Origin: Myxococcota bacterium
GTDB lineage: Bacteria > Myxococcota_A > Polyangia > JAAYKL01
Length of the DNA: 59,959 nt
Direction of reading: 5' to 3'
Assembly (NCBI GenBank): GCA_030065855.1
Contig: JASJCT010000028.1
Span: forward strand, 1 to 59,959
The first letter of the stretch is position 1; each line of letters starts with the position of its first letter. Below, in pieces: positions 1 to 9,320 of the stretch. The translations under genes were made by a program, and so were the position numbers. The notes under the pieces are model-generated. The model had not been told where the DNA came from. It saw only the letters and a program-made list of their open reading frames with translations, and ran no database searches.

Positions 1-9
1 GGACGTGTC

Positions 10-227
10 AAAATCCCCCTAACCCCCTTTTTCAAGGGGGAGATCCTTTACCCGGCATAAAAATAGCAAAAATCGCGACATTTGCCCTTAACCGAATGCC
101 ATTGGGCAAAGGGGGCCGGGGGGATTTCATCTTTTCCCCTGGCATTGCGAGGTGACAAAATCCCCCTTCTAACCCCCTTTTTCAAGGGGGAATTTGCTAA
201 CTTTACCCGACAAATTTCGTTTGACAT
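10..227. repeat. Dispersed C-run/G-run palindromic repeat, copy 1
   Basis: Two modules of the form CCCCCTTTTTCAAGGGGG lie in the same gap, at about 17-41 and 163-191, separated by a segment containing a third C-rich to G-rich stem around 105-125. The right end, 209-227 (GACAAATTTCGTTTGACAT), recurs in inverted orientation at 38909-38927. Related elements sit at 25335-25431 and 38909-39043. The element has no credible gene; the reading frame through it owes its length to the repeat. It could act as a transcription terminator or as a REP/MITE-type selfish repeat. Confidence 0.75.
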
Positions 228-278
228 GACATTAGGATAAGTCATACAAATTCCGGATAATCAACAATAGTAATGTGG

Positions 279-791
279 TTAAAAGGAATCGAGAAACGTG
301 AATACCCTCCGCCTGTAGCGAATCATGACAGACCAATACAGGCCGGTAAATAGAGCACATACAAAGTTAAACGGTTGGTATGCATCAAAGTAGGCAGCCA
401 TTAATCCGTACAGATTTATAAAGAGATCAGACCACTGCCACCCCTCCCCGCTGTACGTGTAGTCGATCGGAATGGCGGCAATGCCGTTCAGAATCATGGT
501 GGTGCCGAACAACGCGACAATGGAAATTAGGAGCAGATTGGGGACAGTGAAAGGAACCTCACCTTCGATCATGAGCAAAATACCCAGAAACGCAAAGAAC
601 GATCCAATCGCAAGGGGAAATGTCAGCAGGAACATGCGCCAGTAGGTTTGGCCCCGCTTATCGTACAAGTCCATCATTTCGGCGAGGCTCATGCCGCCCC
701 AATTGGCGAGTATGGTAATGCCGACAAAGATCACCAAGAAGATGGTGAGGGCTTTTTTCCAATTAGCAACCTCGTCTTCCAACCATTTCAT
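279..791 (-). CDS. Small integral membrane protein, unknown function
   Basis: I do not recognise this 170-residue protein. It begins MKWLEDEVANWKKALTIF, and GAGG lies five bases before this ATG, which is why I prefer it over an upstream in-frame start that would overlap the divergent gene. About five hydrophobic segments are visible (around residues 15-30, 52-72, 78-98, 105-130 and 140-160), with little soluble sequence between them, so it should be an inner-membrane protein. The 128-bp gap to the divergent glycosyltransferase-like gene would carry both promoters. The C-terminal end is basic (YRRRVF), consistent with a cytoplasmic terminus. Confidence 0.6.
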   Translation of the reverse strand: MKWLEDEVANWKKALTIFLVIFVGITILANWGGMSLAEMMDLYDKRGQTYWRMFLLTFPLAIGSFFAFLGILLMIEGEVPFTVPNLLLISIVALFGTTMILNGIAAIPIDYTYSGEGWQWSDLFINLYGLMAAYFDAYQPFNFVCALFTGLYWSVMIRYRRRVFTFLDSF

Positions 792-919
792 CCCGTCCTC
801 TTTCGTCGGTTTGATATCGGTAACCCGGGGTGTATGATAACATGCGAAGCCGCAAATCGGGGCATGCGGTACCGCGCTGACGTAAAGCGCAATGTCGCCT
901 ATGGAGGAACCCTCTTCAC

Positions 920-2428
920 ATGACATCACCCAAACACGGTCGCTTTTCTAGGGGTTTACAAAACGCATTGACCCACCGCTGGACTCTACCAGGGCTGTTC
1001 ATTCTTTTAGGCGGGGCGTTGCTCATCGTCTATGCCGATCTCCCCATTGTCCGAAACGCGGTATTGTACGGGCGCATCACCTACGCGATGATCGATTTTG
1101 GTTCTGAGTTCTCGGTGGCTGACCATGCGTTCAACAAGGCAATCGGCTATCCTACCCTGTCGGTTCCGTTCGTTGCGCTCCTGGGGGCAAATATCGGGCT
1201 GAAGGTCTCGTCGTTTGTCTGGACCTCCCTTTGGGTCGTCTTTGCCGCGTACTTCCTGGGCCGCTTCCGGTCAGAACCCGCGACCGACGCCTCTGAGAAG
1301 CAGCTCAACCCCAGTCTTGTCGCGCTCATCTTTCTCCTCAACCCACTGGTTCTCTACCAGTTCGTATCGGCCTATCCAGACACGCTCAACGCTCTTACAT
1401 TCTTGATAGCGCTCTATTGCATCGACCGCATGACCTCCCCGAGCGGCAAGTGGTACGCCGGTATTCTGTTTGCCGTGGTCACCCTATTCGCCATCTGGAT
1501 CAAGCACCACGGGTTCGTCATCCTCGCCATGCTGCCGGTGTTCATGGTCAGTCGGTGGCGGGCCATCGCGCGGGAATGGTCGAGCCAACGAATCAAATTG
1601 ATCGTCAGCGCCCTGTCCATCGCGGTCATGGGCATCGTGATCCTCACCGCCCAGAGCGGGCTCATCCCGCTATTCAACCTCTCCCAGAACACCGACAACT
1701 ACAGCGGGGGCTTCGACAGTTTCGACGCCATGCTTGCGCGCAACGTGAAGAATTTGTTCGACTACGGCTGGCTCTCGTTCTCGGTCCTGCTGCCCCTCTT
1801 GCTCAGATGGCCGATGTTTATGAAATACAAGGAGTGGTACATCTCAATCCTCGTCTTCATCGGAACGATTTTGGTGTTCCACGGCGCCGATTATAATATC
1901 CGCTACTACCTCCCCATCGCGCCGCTGCTGGCCTGGATAGCCTGCAAAAACCTCATGGCCTTGAAACGACAGTATCGACTGGTGTGGATCGGCCTCTTTA
2001 TCGCCTGCAATCTCTTCTTGACCGCCTATTTCAACATCATACCGTTTAACCGCGCGGTGAGGGAGGTCTACAAGCTGGAAAACCACGACAACCTCCGCCT
2101 CGTGGGCTCCCAATACTACGCTAGGGAGAGAATCGAGGCGGTCAATCGCAACGTCAGAGAGGATCGAAGGACCCTATTTTTCGTCTACTCCTATTATAAA
2201 AAAGGAATGTGGTATGTGTGGGAGCGGGATGGGTTGTTCCATGAAGACCTAGAGATGATCTACATGTTGAAGCCTGACTGGAAGAAGATAGTGCGGCAAG
2301 CCGAGCAACGCGGCATCGGGAAAGCGCTGCTCTTTTCAAAAAAGAGGCTGTCAAGCAAAGTCCAGCCGGCTGGCCTGAAGCTGCGGAAGATCCGCTCCAG
2401 AGTCTACAAGCTTGATTTTGATATGTGA
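920..2428 (+). CDS. Polytopic membrane glycosyltransferase-like protein (GT-C type)
   Basis: This 502-residue protein has about ten membrane segments in its first 380 residues and a soluble C-terminal tail of about 110 residues. The layout resembles the ArnT/PMT-like GT-C superfamily that transfers sugars from lipid carriers. The first loop contains acidic residues (around DFGSEFSVADHAFNKAIGYP), where GT-C enzymes carry a catalytic aspartate; I cannot prove that correspondence. A GGAGG lies about 13 bases before the ATG. The stop is followed after seven bases by an inverted-repeat element. The specific sugar and acceptor are unknown, and membership in a named family needs a profile search. 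Confidence 0.6.
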   Translation: MTSPKHGRFSRGLQNALTHRWTLPGLFILLGGALLIVYADLPIVRNAVLYGRITYAMIDFGSEFSVADHAFNKAIGYPTLSVPFVALLGANIGLKVSSFVWTSLWVVFAAYFLGRFRSEPATDASEKQLNPSLVALIFLLNPLVLYQFVSAYPDTLNALTFLIALYCIDRMTSPSGKWYAGILFAVVTLFAIWIKHHGFVILAMLPVFMVSRWRAIAREWSSQRIKLIVSALSIAVMGIVILTAQSGLIPLFNLSQNTDNYSGGFDSFDAMLARNVKNLFDYGWLSFSVLLPLLLRWPMFMKYKEWYISILVFIGTILVFHGADYNIRYYLPIAPLLAWIACKNLMALKRQYRLVWIGLFIACNLFLTAYFNIIPFNRAVREVYKLENHDNLRLVGSQYYARERIEAVNRNVREDRRTLFFVYSYYKKGMWYVWERDGLFHEDLEMIYMLKPDWKKIVRQAEQRGIGKALLFSKKRLSSKVQPAGLKLRKIRSRVYKLDFDM

Positions 2429-2435
2429 CACCCCA

Positions 2436-2691
2436 CTAGAGCGGCGACCGGTTTGAACAATCAATGATCCCGATAAGTTGCATTTCATCACCATCCCCTC
2501 AGCTTTTGAAAACGCTTTTTTTGTTTACCCTGCCTTGATTGACGCTTGTCCTGCTTCGCCAAGGCTACGCAGGATAGCACGTCTTCAAATTCCTTTATCA
2601 AAATGGTGCCACCTTCGTAGCTCCATAAGGAGCGAAGCAGGGCAGACAACTAGTTGAAATCACGTCCATTTCAAACCGGTTGGCGCTCTAG
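2436..2691. repeat. MITE-like element with 22-bp terminal inverted repeats
   Basis: The left end (2436-2457) and the right end (2670-2691) match as inverted repeats at 20 of 22 positions, both beginning CTAGAGCG at the outside. They bound about 210 bp with no reading frame. The right end contains the TAG stop of the EI24-like gene on the minus strand, and the left end starts seven bases after the stop of the glycosyltransferase-like gene. There is no transposase. I read it as a small non-autonomous element or a structured convergent terminator. Confidence 0.6.
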
Positions 2692-3509
2692 GCTTTATGG
2701 ATCGACGTGAATAGAATAGCCCCGCCGGCAACCGCTGCAGGCCAAACAATCACGAAGGCCAGGGGGATCATCAACGACAGCAGGACAGCCGAGCCAAAAC
2801 CAGCCAGCGCAAACCGATGGCGCTTGGCAAAGGCGAACCGCTCCTTCCAGGTCCATCCGCGTCGAGCTGCGCACCAATCGATGTAATCCATGCCGGTGAA
2901 CTTGCTGAGCAGGTATCCACCGAGCCCGATATAGAGGGCTTGGCCGACCACGGGCACCAGGAGGCTCAAAAGAAAAAGAGGGGCTAGCCAGGCGAGCTTG
3001 ATCCCGGCGCGGGTAAGCTCGAACCGAAGGGTTTGACCCAAGTCGGCAATGAGGAACTTGACCGAAAACGGCCTCGGCTCCCAGGTTCCCAAGATGCCCT
3101 CTACCCGCTCTGAAATGAGGTCTGAAAATGGTGCGGCAAACACTGTGAAGAGAATAGCGGTTAAAACAGCAGCGCCGATCGCCAGAATGATCCACAGGAG
3201 CACCGAAACCGCCTGCCAAAGAAAGCTGAGGATGCCCCACCACGCCTCTGGATCTGGTTCAGACCAAATATAGGCCACCATCCTGCCCGCATAGGTGGCA
3301 AAGAGAATCCATCCGGCGATGAGAAAAAGGAACGAAAAAATCATCGGCGGCACGTAAAACCGGGCGAGTTCGCGGTGCTCGATGTAGACACATCGAAGTC
3401 CCTTAAACAGGCAAGCAAACCCCTGCGCAAAACCGATGGCCGTTGTTTTTGCCTCGTTTAAACGGCCCTTGAATCCCGGGGACCCGTGTTTGACGAGCGC
3501 GTTGCTCAT
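2688..3509 (-). CDS. EI24/CysZ-family membrane protein
   Basis: The 273-residue protein has the layout of the EI24 domain family, which includes CysZ: a short N-terminal amphipathic stretch (AKTTAIGFAQGFACLFKG), a hydrophobic hairpin around residues 55-75, further membrane segments at about 95-125, 170-195 and 240-265, and conserved short basic loops. CysZ mediates sulfate uptake, but many family members have no known substrate. Its start overlaps the stop of the MCE gene by ATGA, so the two are translationally coupled. That pairing suggests a lipid or envelope role rather than sulfate uptake; this is inference. Its stop codon lies inside an inverted repeat. Confidence 0.75.
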   Translation of the reverse strand: MSNALVKHGSPGFKGRLNEAKTTAIGFAQGFACLFKGLRCVYIEHRELARFYVPPMIFSFLFLIAGWILFATYAGRMVAYIWSEPDPEAWWGILSFLWQAVSVLLWIILAIGAAVLTAILFTVFAAPFSDLISERVEGILGTWEPRPFSVKFLIADLGQTLRFELTRAGIKLAWLAPLFLLSLLVPVVGQALYIGLGGYLLSKFTGMDYIDWCAARRGWTWKERFAFAKRHRFALAGFGSAVLLSLMIPLAFVIVWPAAVAGGAILFTSIHKA

Positions 3510-5014
3510 GGGGATGGTGCAAAGGGCAGCATGGTCTTTAAGTCTTCGTCATTGAATCTCAACATCATGCCGATGAAGTAGTCCCGATTGTCGTTCAGGA
3601 CGTCGTTAACGCCGCCAATCACGTACAAATGCTTGAGAAATTCAATGGCCACAAGCTCTTTGAGGCGGGGGTAGACGTCCTCGCCAAAGCGATAGAGATC
3701 GGTGGTGAACTCGATGCGATCCCGGAGGAGGTGAAAATCCAGTCCGAGCCCGCCAGAGCTCTCCTTGATACCAAATCGAAACGTGGCAAATCTGAGGCGC
3801 CTCGCAAACATAAACGAAAACAGCAGGGCGTCCTTTCGCATGCGGATGACCTCGCGGTACTGGGCCGGCTCATTGGGGTTGGTCGATTCAATGGTCTTCT
3901 CCATGTACGAGGTTGCCCCCCTGGGATCGTATATGGCCTCGATGAGGTAGTATTTGTCTTCCCTCGGCTGGAGGCGAAGCTGCAACGCGGTTTTCATGGA
4001 GTTGTCGTAGAAATTGAACTCGCCAGACAGGCCCACTATCGTCTTTAGGTCCGTGAGTCCTTTGACGAATTCTCCGGCCCCGTCGACCACTTCTTCGACA
4101 TCATCGATGAGCTTTTCATCCTTGAGCAATCGACCGGCCGTACCCTCGCCCCTCTTGAGCCCGTCGGTCACCTCCGCCAAATTATCCAGGGTGCGGTCGA
4201 GCTTTGTTACGGCCTCTCGTATGTCCTTGACCGTTTCGTCAGCCGTGCTGACCATGGTGCCTGCCTTGCCGCTGCTGGTCTCGATAAAAACGCGCACTTC
4301 TGCCGTGATTTTCCTGATGTCCTCCAAAATCTCTCGAATGTTGGGCCGCGCATCTGCAGTAATGCCATCGATGTTCTTCATCGCCCGATGGACACTCTCG
4401 GCGTTTTTCTTGAGCAGCTCTTTCATCGAGGCCGAGATGTCTCGCAAGTTGGCCAGCACCTCGCCCATACTGCGTTCGCCTTCGCTGGTCCCAAAAACAT
4501 TGCGCATATTTCGGGTGACCTCGCTGATGTCCGCGGTAATCTCGTCCAAGTTGCCCAGCAGTCCGGCATCGCCCACGTTTTTTATCTCCTCGCCGTCCGT
4601 TAGGCGATCAAACCGCATGTCTCCAGGTGCGATCACTACGAATTGATTGCCGAGCAACCCACTGGCACTGCGGAGGGCCCGGCCGTTTTCGTAGATGGCG
4701 ACATCGCCGTTGATGATAAAGTCGACGCGCGCGCCCACGCGGATCTCCTGGGCACCCATGCCGGCGTCAGCGGTAGGGTCGACTTCAACTTTGTATTCGT
4801 GTAACCGAATCGAATCGATGCGGCCGACCGGAATACCAGCGATTTCGATCCGGGATTTTTCCACGAGACCACTGGCGTCTGGAAAGATGGCAAAGAGCCG
4901 GTATTCCCCTTCTGTCGAAGCCGCGTCTGCCACAAACCGAATGGCGTAGTAGAGTCCGAAGGCCATGACCACGGTCACAAATCCAACGGCAATGGCATTT
5001 CGCGTGGCTCTCAT
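3506..5014 (-). CDS. MlaD-family (MCE domain) protein
   Basis: This 502-residue protein has one N-terminal membrane anchor (about residues 8-28), followed by an MCE domain at about 38-130 recognisable by the run SRIEIAGIPVGRID and by SGLLGNQFVVIAPGD. A long helical region with repeated TADIS/ITAD/VKDI patterns follows (150-330), then a C-terminal beta-rich domain with features of an outer-membrane strand region (FSFMFARRLRFATFRFGIKE). MCE proteins carry phospholipids across the periplasm, usually with an MlaE permease and MlaF ATPase; neither is adjacent here. The only partner is the overlapping EI24-type membrane gene. It is longer than a plain MlaD (about 180 residues) and resembles the long MCE proteins of deltaproteobacteria. 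Confidence 0.85.
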   Translation of the reverse strand: MRATRNAIAVGFVTVVMAFGLYYAIRFVADAASTEGEYRLFAIFPDASGLVEKSRIEIAGIPVGRIDSIRLHEYKVEVDPTADAGMGAQEIRVGARVDFIINGDVAIYENGRALRSASGLLGNQFVVIAPGDMRFDRLTDGEEIKNVGDAGLLGNLDEITADISEVTRNMRNVFGTSEGERSMGEVLANLRDISASMKELLKKNAESVHRAMKNIDGITADARPNIREILEDIRKITAEVRVFIETSSGKAGTMVSTADETVKDIREAVTKLDRTLDNLAEVTDGLKRGEGTAGRLLKDEKLIDDVEEVVDGAGEFVKGLTDLKTIVGLSGEFNFYDNSMKTALQLRLQPREDKYYLIEAIYDPRGATSYMEKTIESTNPNEPAQYREVIRMRKDALLFSFMFARRLRFATFRFGIKESSGGLGLDFHLLRDRIEFTTDLYRFGEDVYPRLKELVAIEFLKHLYVIGGVNDVLNDNRDYFIGMMLRFNDEDLKTMLPFAPSP

Positions 5015-5269
5015 TTTCTTTTTGGGGAAGCTTGGTTAATCAACGTTTCTATCTTCTCGCACCTCATCATAATCTTAAGCTATCGTACGGGCTGGCCCCT
5101 TCAAGCGCAAGTTTGTGTTGATTTTTTGGCGCCGTACAATTGCCTCGGGCGCGCCTTATCTATAGAATTAGCATTTAGGAAGAGCGTTCGGCTGCGCCAG
5201 GGTGTTTCTGCTCCATCCGCCTCAAGCAGTCGGAAACTGTCCCTCACGTGGGGGGGTAAAGGCGCTTTG

Positions 5270-7417
5270 ATGGTTCGAATTGATGACGTAATCGACGCAT
5301 ACTTGATGAAGCGCCCTGGAAGCGATATTTCCCGCATCCAACGCGCCTACATCTACAGTGCGAAACAGCACGAGGGTCAGCTTCGAAAATCCGGCGAACC
5401 GTACATGATCCACCCCCTGGCCGTGGCACAGATCATCGCAGAGATGGGACTCGATGAAACGTCCATTTGCGCGGCCCTGTTGCACGATACCATTGAGGAT
5501 ACCGACACGACCAAGGAGGTTGTGGCGCGTTTGTTCGGGTCAGATGTGGCCCTGGTGGTCGACGGGGTGACCAAACTCTCGAAGATTAACTTTACCAGAA
5601 GAGAAGAGCGGCAGGCCGAAAGCTTTCGGAAACTCCTGGTGGCCATGTCAAACGATATTCGGGTGCTCATCGTCAAATTGGCTGACCGACTGCACAACAT
5701 GCGCACCCTACACCATATGAAACCCGAGGCCCGAGAATCCATTGCACAGGAAACGCGGGATATCTACGCACCCCTTTCGGATCGACTGGGCATATCCTGG
5801 CTACGCTCAGAGCTGGACAATCTCTCGCTAAAGTATCTCGAACCTGCCAAATATGAAGAACTTGCCAAGAAGGTGGACAAAAATAGAAAGACACGCCAGG
5901 CCTTCATCCAAAAAACAATCAAGGAACTTCAGGCAACCCTTAACGCGGCAGGGTACAGCGCACGGGTGACCGGCCGGCTTAAAAACCTGTTTTCCATATA
6001 CGAAAAAATGCAGGCCAAGGGCTTGGATTACGCCGACGTTCAGGATGCACTTGCATTTCGGGTCATTTGCAAGACAATGTCGGATTGCTATGCCATCTTG
6101 GGCCTGATTCACTCCCACTGGGTACCTGTGCCAGGGCGGTTCAAGGATTACATCGCCATGCCCAAGCCCAACCATTACCAATCGCTGCACACCACAGTGG
6201 TGGGCAAGGGCGGCGAGCGGGTTGAAATCCAGATCCGCACTGAGGATATGCACCAGATTGCCGAATACGGGGTTGCAGCCCATTGGACCTACAAGGAAGG
6301 TCGCCCCTCAGGACCGTCGACCGACGCGTTTAATTGGCTTCGGGAACTGATTGAAAACCAGAGCGAGGTCGGGGACTCTGACGAGTTCCTCGACTCGGTG
6401 CGGGTCGATTTATTTCGGGACGAGGTGTTTGTTTTCACGCCCAAAGGAGATGTCAAATCCCTGAGAAAGGGCGCCACCCCTATCGACTTTGCCTATGCTA
6501 TCCACTCTGAAGTCGGAGACCAATGTGCAGGTGCCCGGGTTAACGGGGTGCAGGTTCCCTTGCGCACGACACTCAAGAACGGCGATATGGTGGATATTGT
6601 CACGTCCAAGAATCAACGACCGTCGCCCCATTGGCTCGATTTGGTCAAAACGAGCCGCGCCCGGACGAAAATCCGCGCGTACTTGAGAGCTGAGCAACGC
6701 ACCCAATCGCGGCAGGTAGGCCAGGAGCTGATCGAAAAAGGACTGCGACGATACGGATGCTCGTTCAACAAAATGATGAAGACCGGCAAACTCGCATCTG
6801 CGGCGTCTGCTTTAAAATTCGGCAACGTGGAAGATCTCCTCGCTTCTGTAGGATACGGCAAGGTCGAAGCCAACGAAGTGATTGACAACATACTGCCGGA
6901 CGATAAGCGAGATAACCCTCCGGATGCGGTAAAAGAAGGGCCGATCGAAAAGGTCATTCGCAAGGTTAAGCGCCCCGAGGGGGGCATTGTTCTCGACGGC
7001 CTCGATAACTTGCTGGTGCAGTTCGCCAGGTGCTGCAGCCCGCTGCCAGGTGAAGATATCATTGGATACGTGAGCCACGGGCGAGGCATTGTGATCCACC
7101 GCCGATCTTGCTCCAAGGCCGCGATGCTCGATCCAGAGCGCCGGGCGCAGGTACAGTGGTCTTCCAAAGCCGTCTCCCTCAGACCTGTCAATCTAAAGCT
7201 CACCACGTCCCATCAAACCGGGGTCCTGGCCAACGTCAGCAACATTTTTAAGGCACTTAACATCAATATCAACGCTGCCCAATGTGAGCCCAACGGACAC
7301 TCTCAAGGCGTCTGCCACTTCAGCTTCATGGTAAAGGACCTGACCCAGCTCAATCAGCTTGTCCGAGCGCTGAAGCAATCAAAGGACGTCCTCTCCATCG
7401 AGCGCCTCCCAGGGTAA
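5270..7417 (+). CDS. rel: Bifunctional (p)ppGpp synthetase/hydrolase Rel
   Basis: The 715-residue product has the full RSH architecture. The HD hydrolase domain carries LLHDTIEDTD at residues 70-79 and the DRLHNMRT helix at 139-146. The synthetase domain includes GRLKNLFSIYEKM (235-247), the RFKD motif at 290-293 typical of bifunctional Rel/SpoT rather than RelA, and VEIQIRT (318-324). A TGS domain follows at about 385-445, and the C-terminus ends in an ACT/RRM domain (about 640-715). I chose the ATG at 5270 because the frame reads open upstream for 48 codons without family similarity, and the resulting length fits the family. It makes and degrades the alarmone that controls the stringent response. 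The upstream gap is AT-rich near 5113-5140 and may hold the promoter. Confidence 0.95.
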   Translation: MVRIDDVIDAYLMKRPGSDISRIQRAYIYSAKQHEGQLRKSGEPYMIHPLAVAQIIAEMGLDETSICAALLHDTIEDTDTTKEVVARLFGSDVALVVDGVTKLSKINFTRREERQAESFRKLLVAMSNDIRVLIVKLADRLHNMRTLHHMKPEARESIAQETRDIYAPLSDRLGISWLRSELDNLSLKYLEPAKYEELAKKVDKNRKTRQAFIQKTIKELQATLNAAGYSARVTGRLKNLFSIYEKMQAKGLDYADVQDALAFRVICKTMSDCYAILGLIHSHWVPVPGRFKDYIAMPKPNHYQSLHTTVVGKGGERVEIQIRTEDMHQIAEYGVAAHWTYKEGRPSGPSTDAFNWLRELIENQSEVGDSDEFLDSVRVDLFRDEVFVFTPKGDVKSLRKGATPIDFAYAIHSEVGDQCAGARVNGVQVPLRTTLKNGDMVDIVTSKNQRPSPHWLDLVKTSRARTKIRAYLRAEQRTQSRQVGQELIEKGLRRYGCSFNKMMKTGKLASAASALKFGNVEDLLASVGYGKVEANEVIDNILPDDKRDNPPDAVKEGPIEKVIRKVKRPEGGIVLDGLDNLLVQFARCCSPLPGEDIIGYVSHGRGIVIHRRSCSKAAMLDPERRAQVQWSSKAVSLRPVNLKLTTSHQTGVLANVSNIFKALNININAAQCEPNGHSQGVCHFSFMVKDLTQLNQLVRALKQSKDVLSIERLPG

Positions 7418-7420
7418 TAT

Positions 7421-7570
7421 GGGATAAGCGGTCGGTTCGCGAACCGTCCCTACGACGCCGACGTTTCACATCTCATTTTTCATTATTTTCGTTCTTGTCG
7501 TAGGGGCGCATCGGGATGCGCCCGTTCGGAATGTAAGGAACCAAGGGATAAGCGGTCGGTTCGCGAACCG
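7421..7570. repeat. Two copies of a 26-bp palindromic repeat flanking a GC hairpin
   Basis: The 26 bases at 7421-7446 (starting GGGATAAGCGGTCGG) recur exactly at 7545-7570. Each copy contains the 14-bp perfect palindrome CGGTTCGCGAACCG. Between them CCCTACGAC (7448-7456) and GTCGTAGGG (7497-7505) form a 9-bp inverted repeat, followed by the palindromic GGGCGCATCGGGATGCGCCC. The 235-bp gap between rel and the L,D-transpeptidase gene is largely made of this repeat. It may terminate rel transcription. Confidence 0.7.
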
Positions 7571-7652
7571 CCCCAGCGGCTAGCTGTGCCGTTTTCTGGA
7601 CAAGCCAGGCGCAACCTCCCATTCTAAGGAGAACCAGGACCAGGGAAGAGAG

Positions 7653-9272
7653 ATGCCACGGCGCAAGAACAAAAAAAGAAAGCCAAAGCGCAAGAAAAAA
7701 GGTGCGCTCCTCGTTAAATTGAAGACCTTTTTCATATCGAGCGTGCTGGGGATGGTCGCAGCCCTGGGTCTATGGCGATGTTGGGATGACGAAGCCGACC
7801 CCGAGAAAAAAGTGGATGTGGGCAAAGACAGGACACCGGATCCCACGCTGGTGAATGAGCACCGCCTTTTAAAAGAGGAGATGCCAAGGGAGGCTCCCCT
7901 GCCAGAAGTTACTATAAAACCAGAGGATGTGCAGGCCGGCAAAAAAGAAGCGTCGCCCTTAGTAACAGAGGAAGCTCAAGAAAAAGAAGCGTTGGCGCCT
8001 CGGTTTCCCATGTACGCTGTGGCCTTTCACTTCCACACCCAGATTCGAAATGCACCGAGCTCAGATGCGCGGGTCATCGGCTATGCGCGCCGGGGCGCCA
8101 CCTTTCGGGTCAGCCAGCGCGTGTCAAAGCGAAACTGTAAAAAAGGATGGCACGAGATCGACCCTGGAGGGCTCTTTATCTGCAATGGGCAAGGGGTTAT
8201 CATATCGGATCAACCCGTAACGTTCGCGCCGTCTCCACCGCCGCCGAACCCGGATGAACCGCTCCCCTATGATTATGCCTATATCACCCAAGACAATATT
8301 CCCCAATATTGGCGTGTACCCACTGCTGATGAGACCGCTGCCGTTGCCGAGCTTCTCGAAGAGATAGCAGCGCGCGATGCCGGTGCTGATCCACCTGAGG
8401 CAACCGCCACAGACACTGATGATGGTGGCGTGTCAGATCCGTATGCCCTGCCCCCGTTTGTTCACCAGCGAATGAAGCGCGGATACTATGTCAGCGTCGA
8501 TAACCGCGTTTACGACGAGCAACATGCTTACGCGCAAACAGTGCGCGGTCGATACATCCCAGCAGACAAGCTCGGCCCGGCCAAGCCGTCGACCTACGAA
8601 GGCTTGCTTGTGAATGGGACCATGACCCTGCCGCGGGTATTTGTGGTGGGCGGTGGTGTGAGGATGCTTCGCCGAGACACACCAGATGGACCGCTAACAT
8701 CGGACAAAAAAATTGAGCGGTTTCTCAATCTGCCGTTTTACGAGGAAATCATCCGCCGCAATCGCCGGTATATCCGGGTTGGGGAAAACCTGTTTGTCTC
8801 CTCACGGGTCGCCGCAGCGCTCCAGGTGTCGGCCCCGCCTTTTGACGTGCAGCCGGACGAGCGATGGATAGATATCGATCTGTCCGAGCAGACCCTGGTT
8901 GCGTACGAAGGGGTCCGGCCCGTATTCGCAACATTGATTTCCAGTGGAAAACCGGGATTTGAAACGCCCGAGGGTACGTTCAGAATCTACGCCAAGCACA
9001 TCTCGATTACGATGGACGATCCAGACGCCGGTGAAGAGGCCTATTCCATCGAAGATGTGCCGTGGACCCAGTACTTTAAAGACAGCTTTGCCCTACACGC
9101 CGCCTTTTGGCACAATCGATTTGGGCGGGTGCGGTCCCACGGCTGCGTCAATCTTTCGCCCCGTGATGCGCGCCGCCTCTTCTCCTGGACCGGGCCGGCA
9201 ATACCGAGTGGGTTGCACGGCATTATCGCGACACCTGAAAACCCAGGCACACGGGTTGTCGTTCACAATTAA
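7653..9272 (+). CDS. Membrane-anchored L,D-transpeptidase (YkuD) with SH3-like domain
   Basis: The 539-residue protein opens with a very basic cytoplasmic stretch and a single membrane segment (about residues 28-46). A low-complexity acidic linker follows, then an SH3-like region near 120-190 (HFHTQIRNAPSSDARVIGYA), and a C-terminal YkuD catalytic domain at about 400-530. The catalytic signature HNRFGRVRSHGCVNLSPRD is intact, with the nucleophile at Cys498. Such enzymes make 3-3 peptidoglycan crosslinks or attach proteins to peptidoglycan in the periplasm. A purine-rich GGGAAGAGAG precedes the ATG. The TPR lipoprotein gene follows 48 bases later on the same strand and may be co-transcribed. 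Confidence 0.9.
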   Translation: MPRRKNKKRKPKRKKKGALLVKLKTFFISSVLGMVAALGLWRCWDDEADPEKKVDVGKDRTPDPTLVNEHRLLKEEMPREAPLPEVTIKPEDVQAGKKEASPLVTEEAQEKEALAPRFPMYAVAFHFHTQIRNAPSSDARVIGYARRGATFRVSQRVSKRNCKKGWHEIDPGGLFICNGQGVIISDQPVTFAPSPPPPNPDEPLPYDYAYITQDNIPQYWRVPTADETAAVAELLEEIAARDAGADPPEATATDTDDGGVSDPYALPPFVHQRMKRGYYVSVDNRVYDEQHAYAQTVRGRYIPADKLGPAKPSTYEGLLVNGTMTLPRVFVVGGGVRMLRRDTPDGPLTSDKKIERFLNLPFYEEIIRRNRRYIRVGENLFVSSRVAAALQVSAPPFDVQPDERWIDIDLSEQTLVAYEGVRPVFATLISSGKPGFETPEGTFRIYAKHISITMDDPDAGEEAYSIEDVPWTQYFKDSFALHAAFWHNRFGRVRSHGCVNLSPRDARRLFSWTGPAIPSGLHGIIATPENPGTRVVVHN

Positions 9273-9320
9273 CAATTTGGATGGTATAAGGGCTTAACAA
9301 CTTGTAAAGAGGAGGTCGCG

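Noticed and set aside
48..245. Minus-strand reading frame in the first repeat
   Set aside because: It consists of the repeat element and recurs in part at 38909 in front of another gene, so it is not a protein gene.
1417..1896. 159-residue plus-strand frame in the glycosyltransferase gene
   Set aside because: Arg/His/Pro-rich out-of-frame shadow of a gene with clear membrane segments.
5126..5269. 48-codon N-terminal extension of rel
   Set aside because: It begins at TTG with no ribosome site and has no family similarity; the likely promoter lies inside it.
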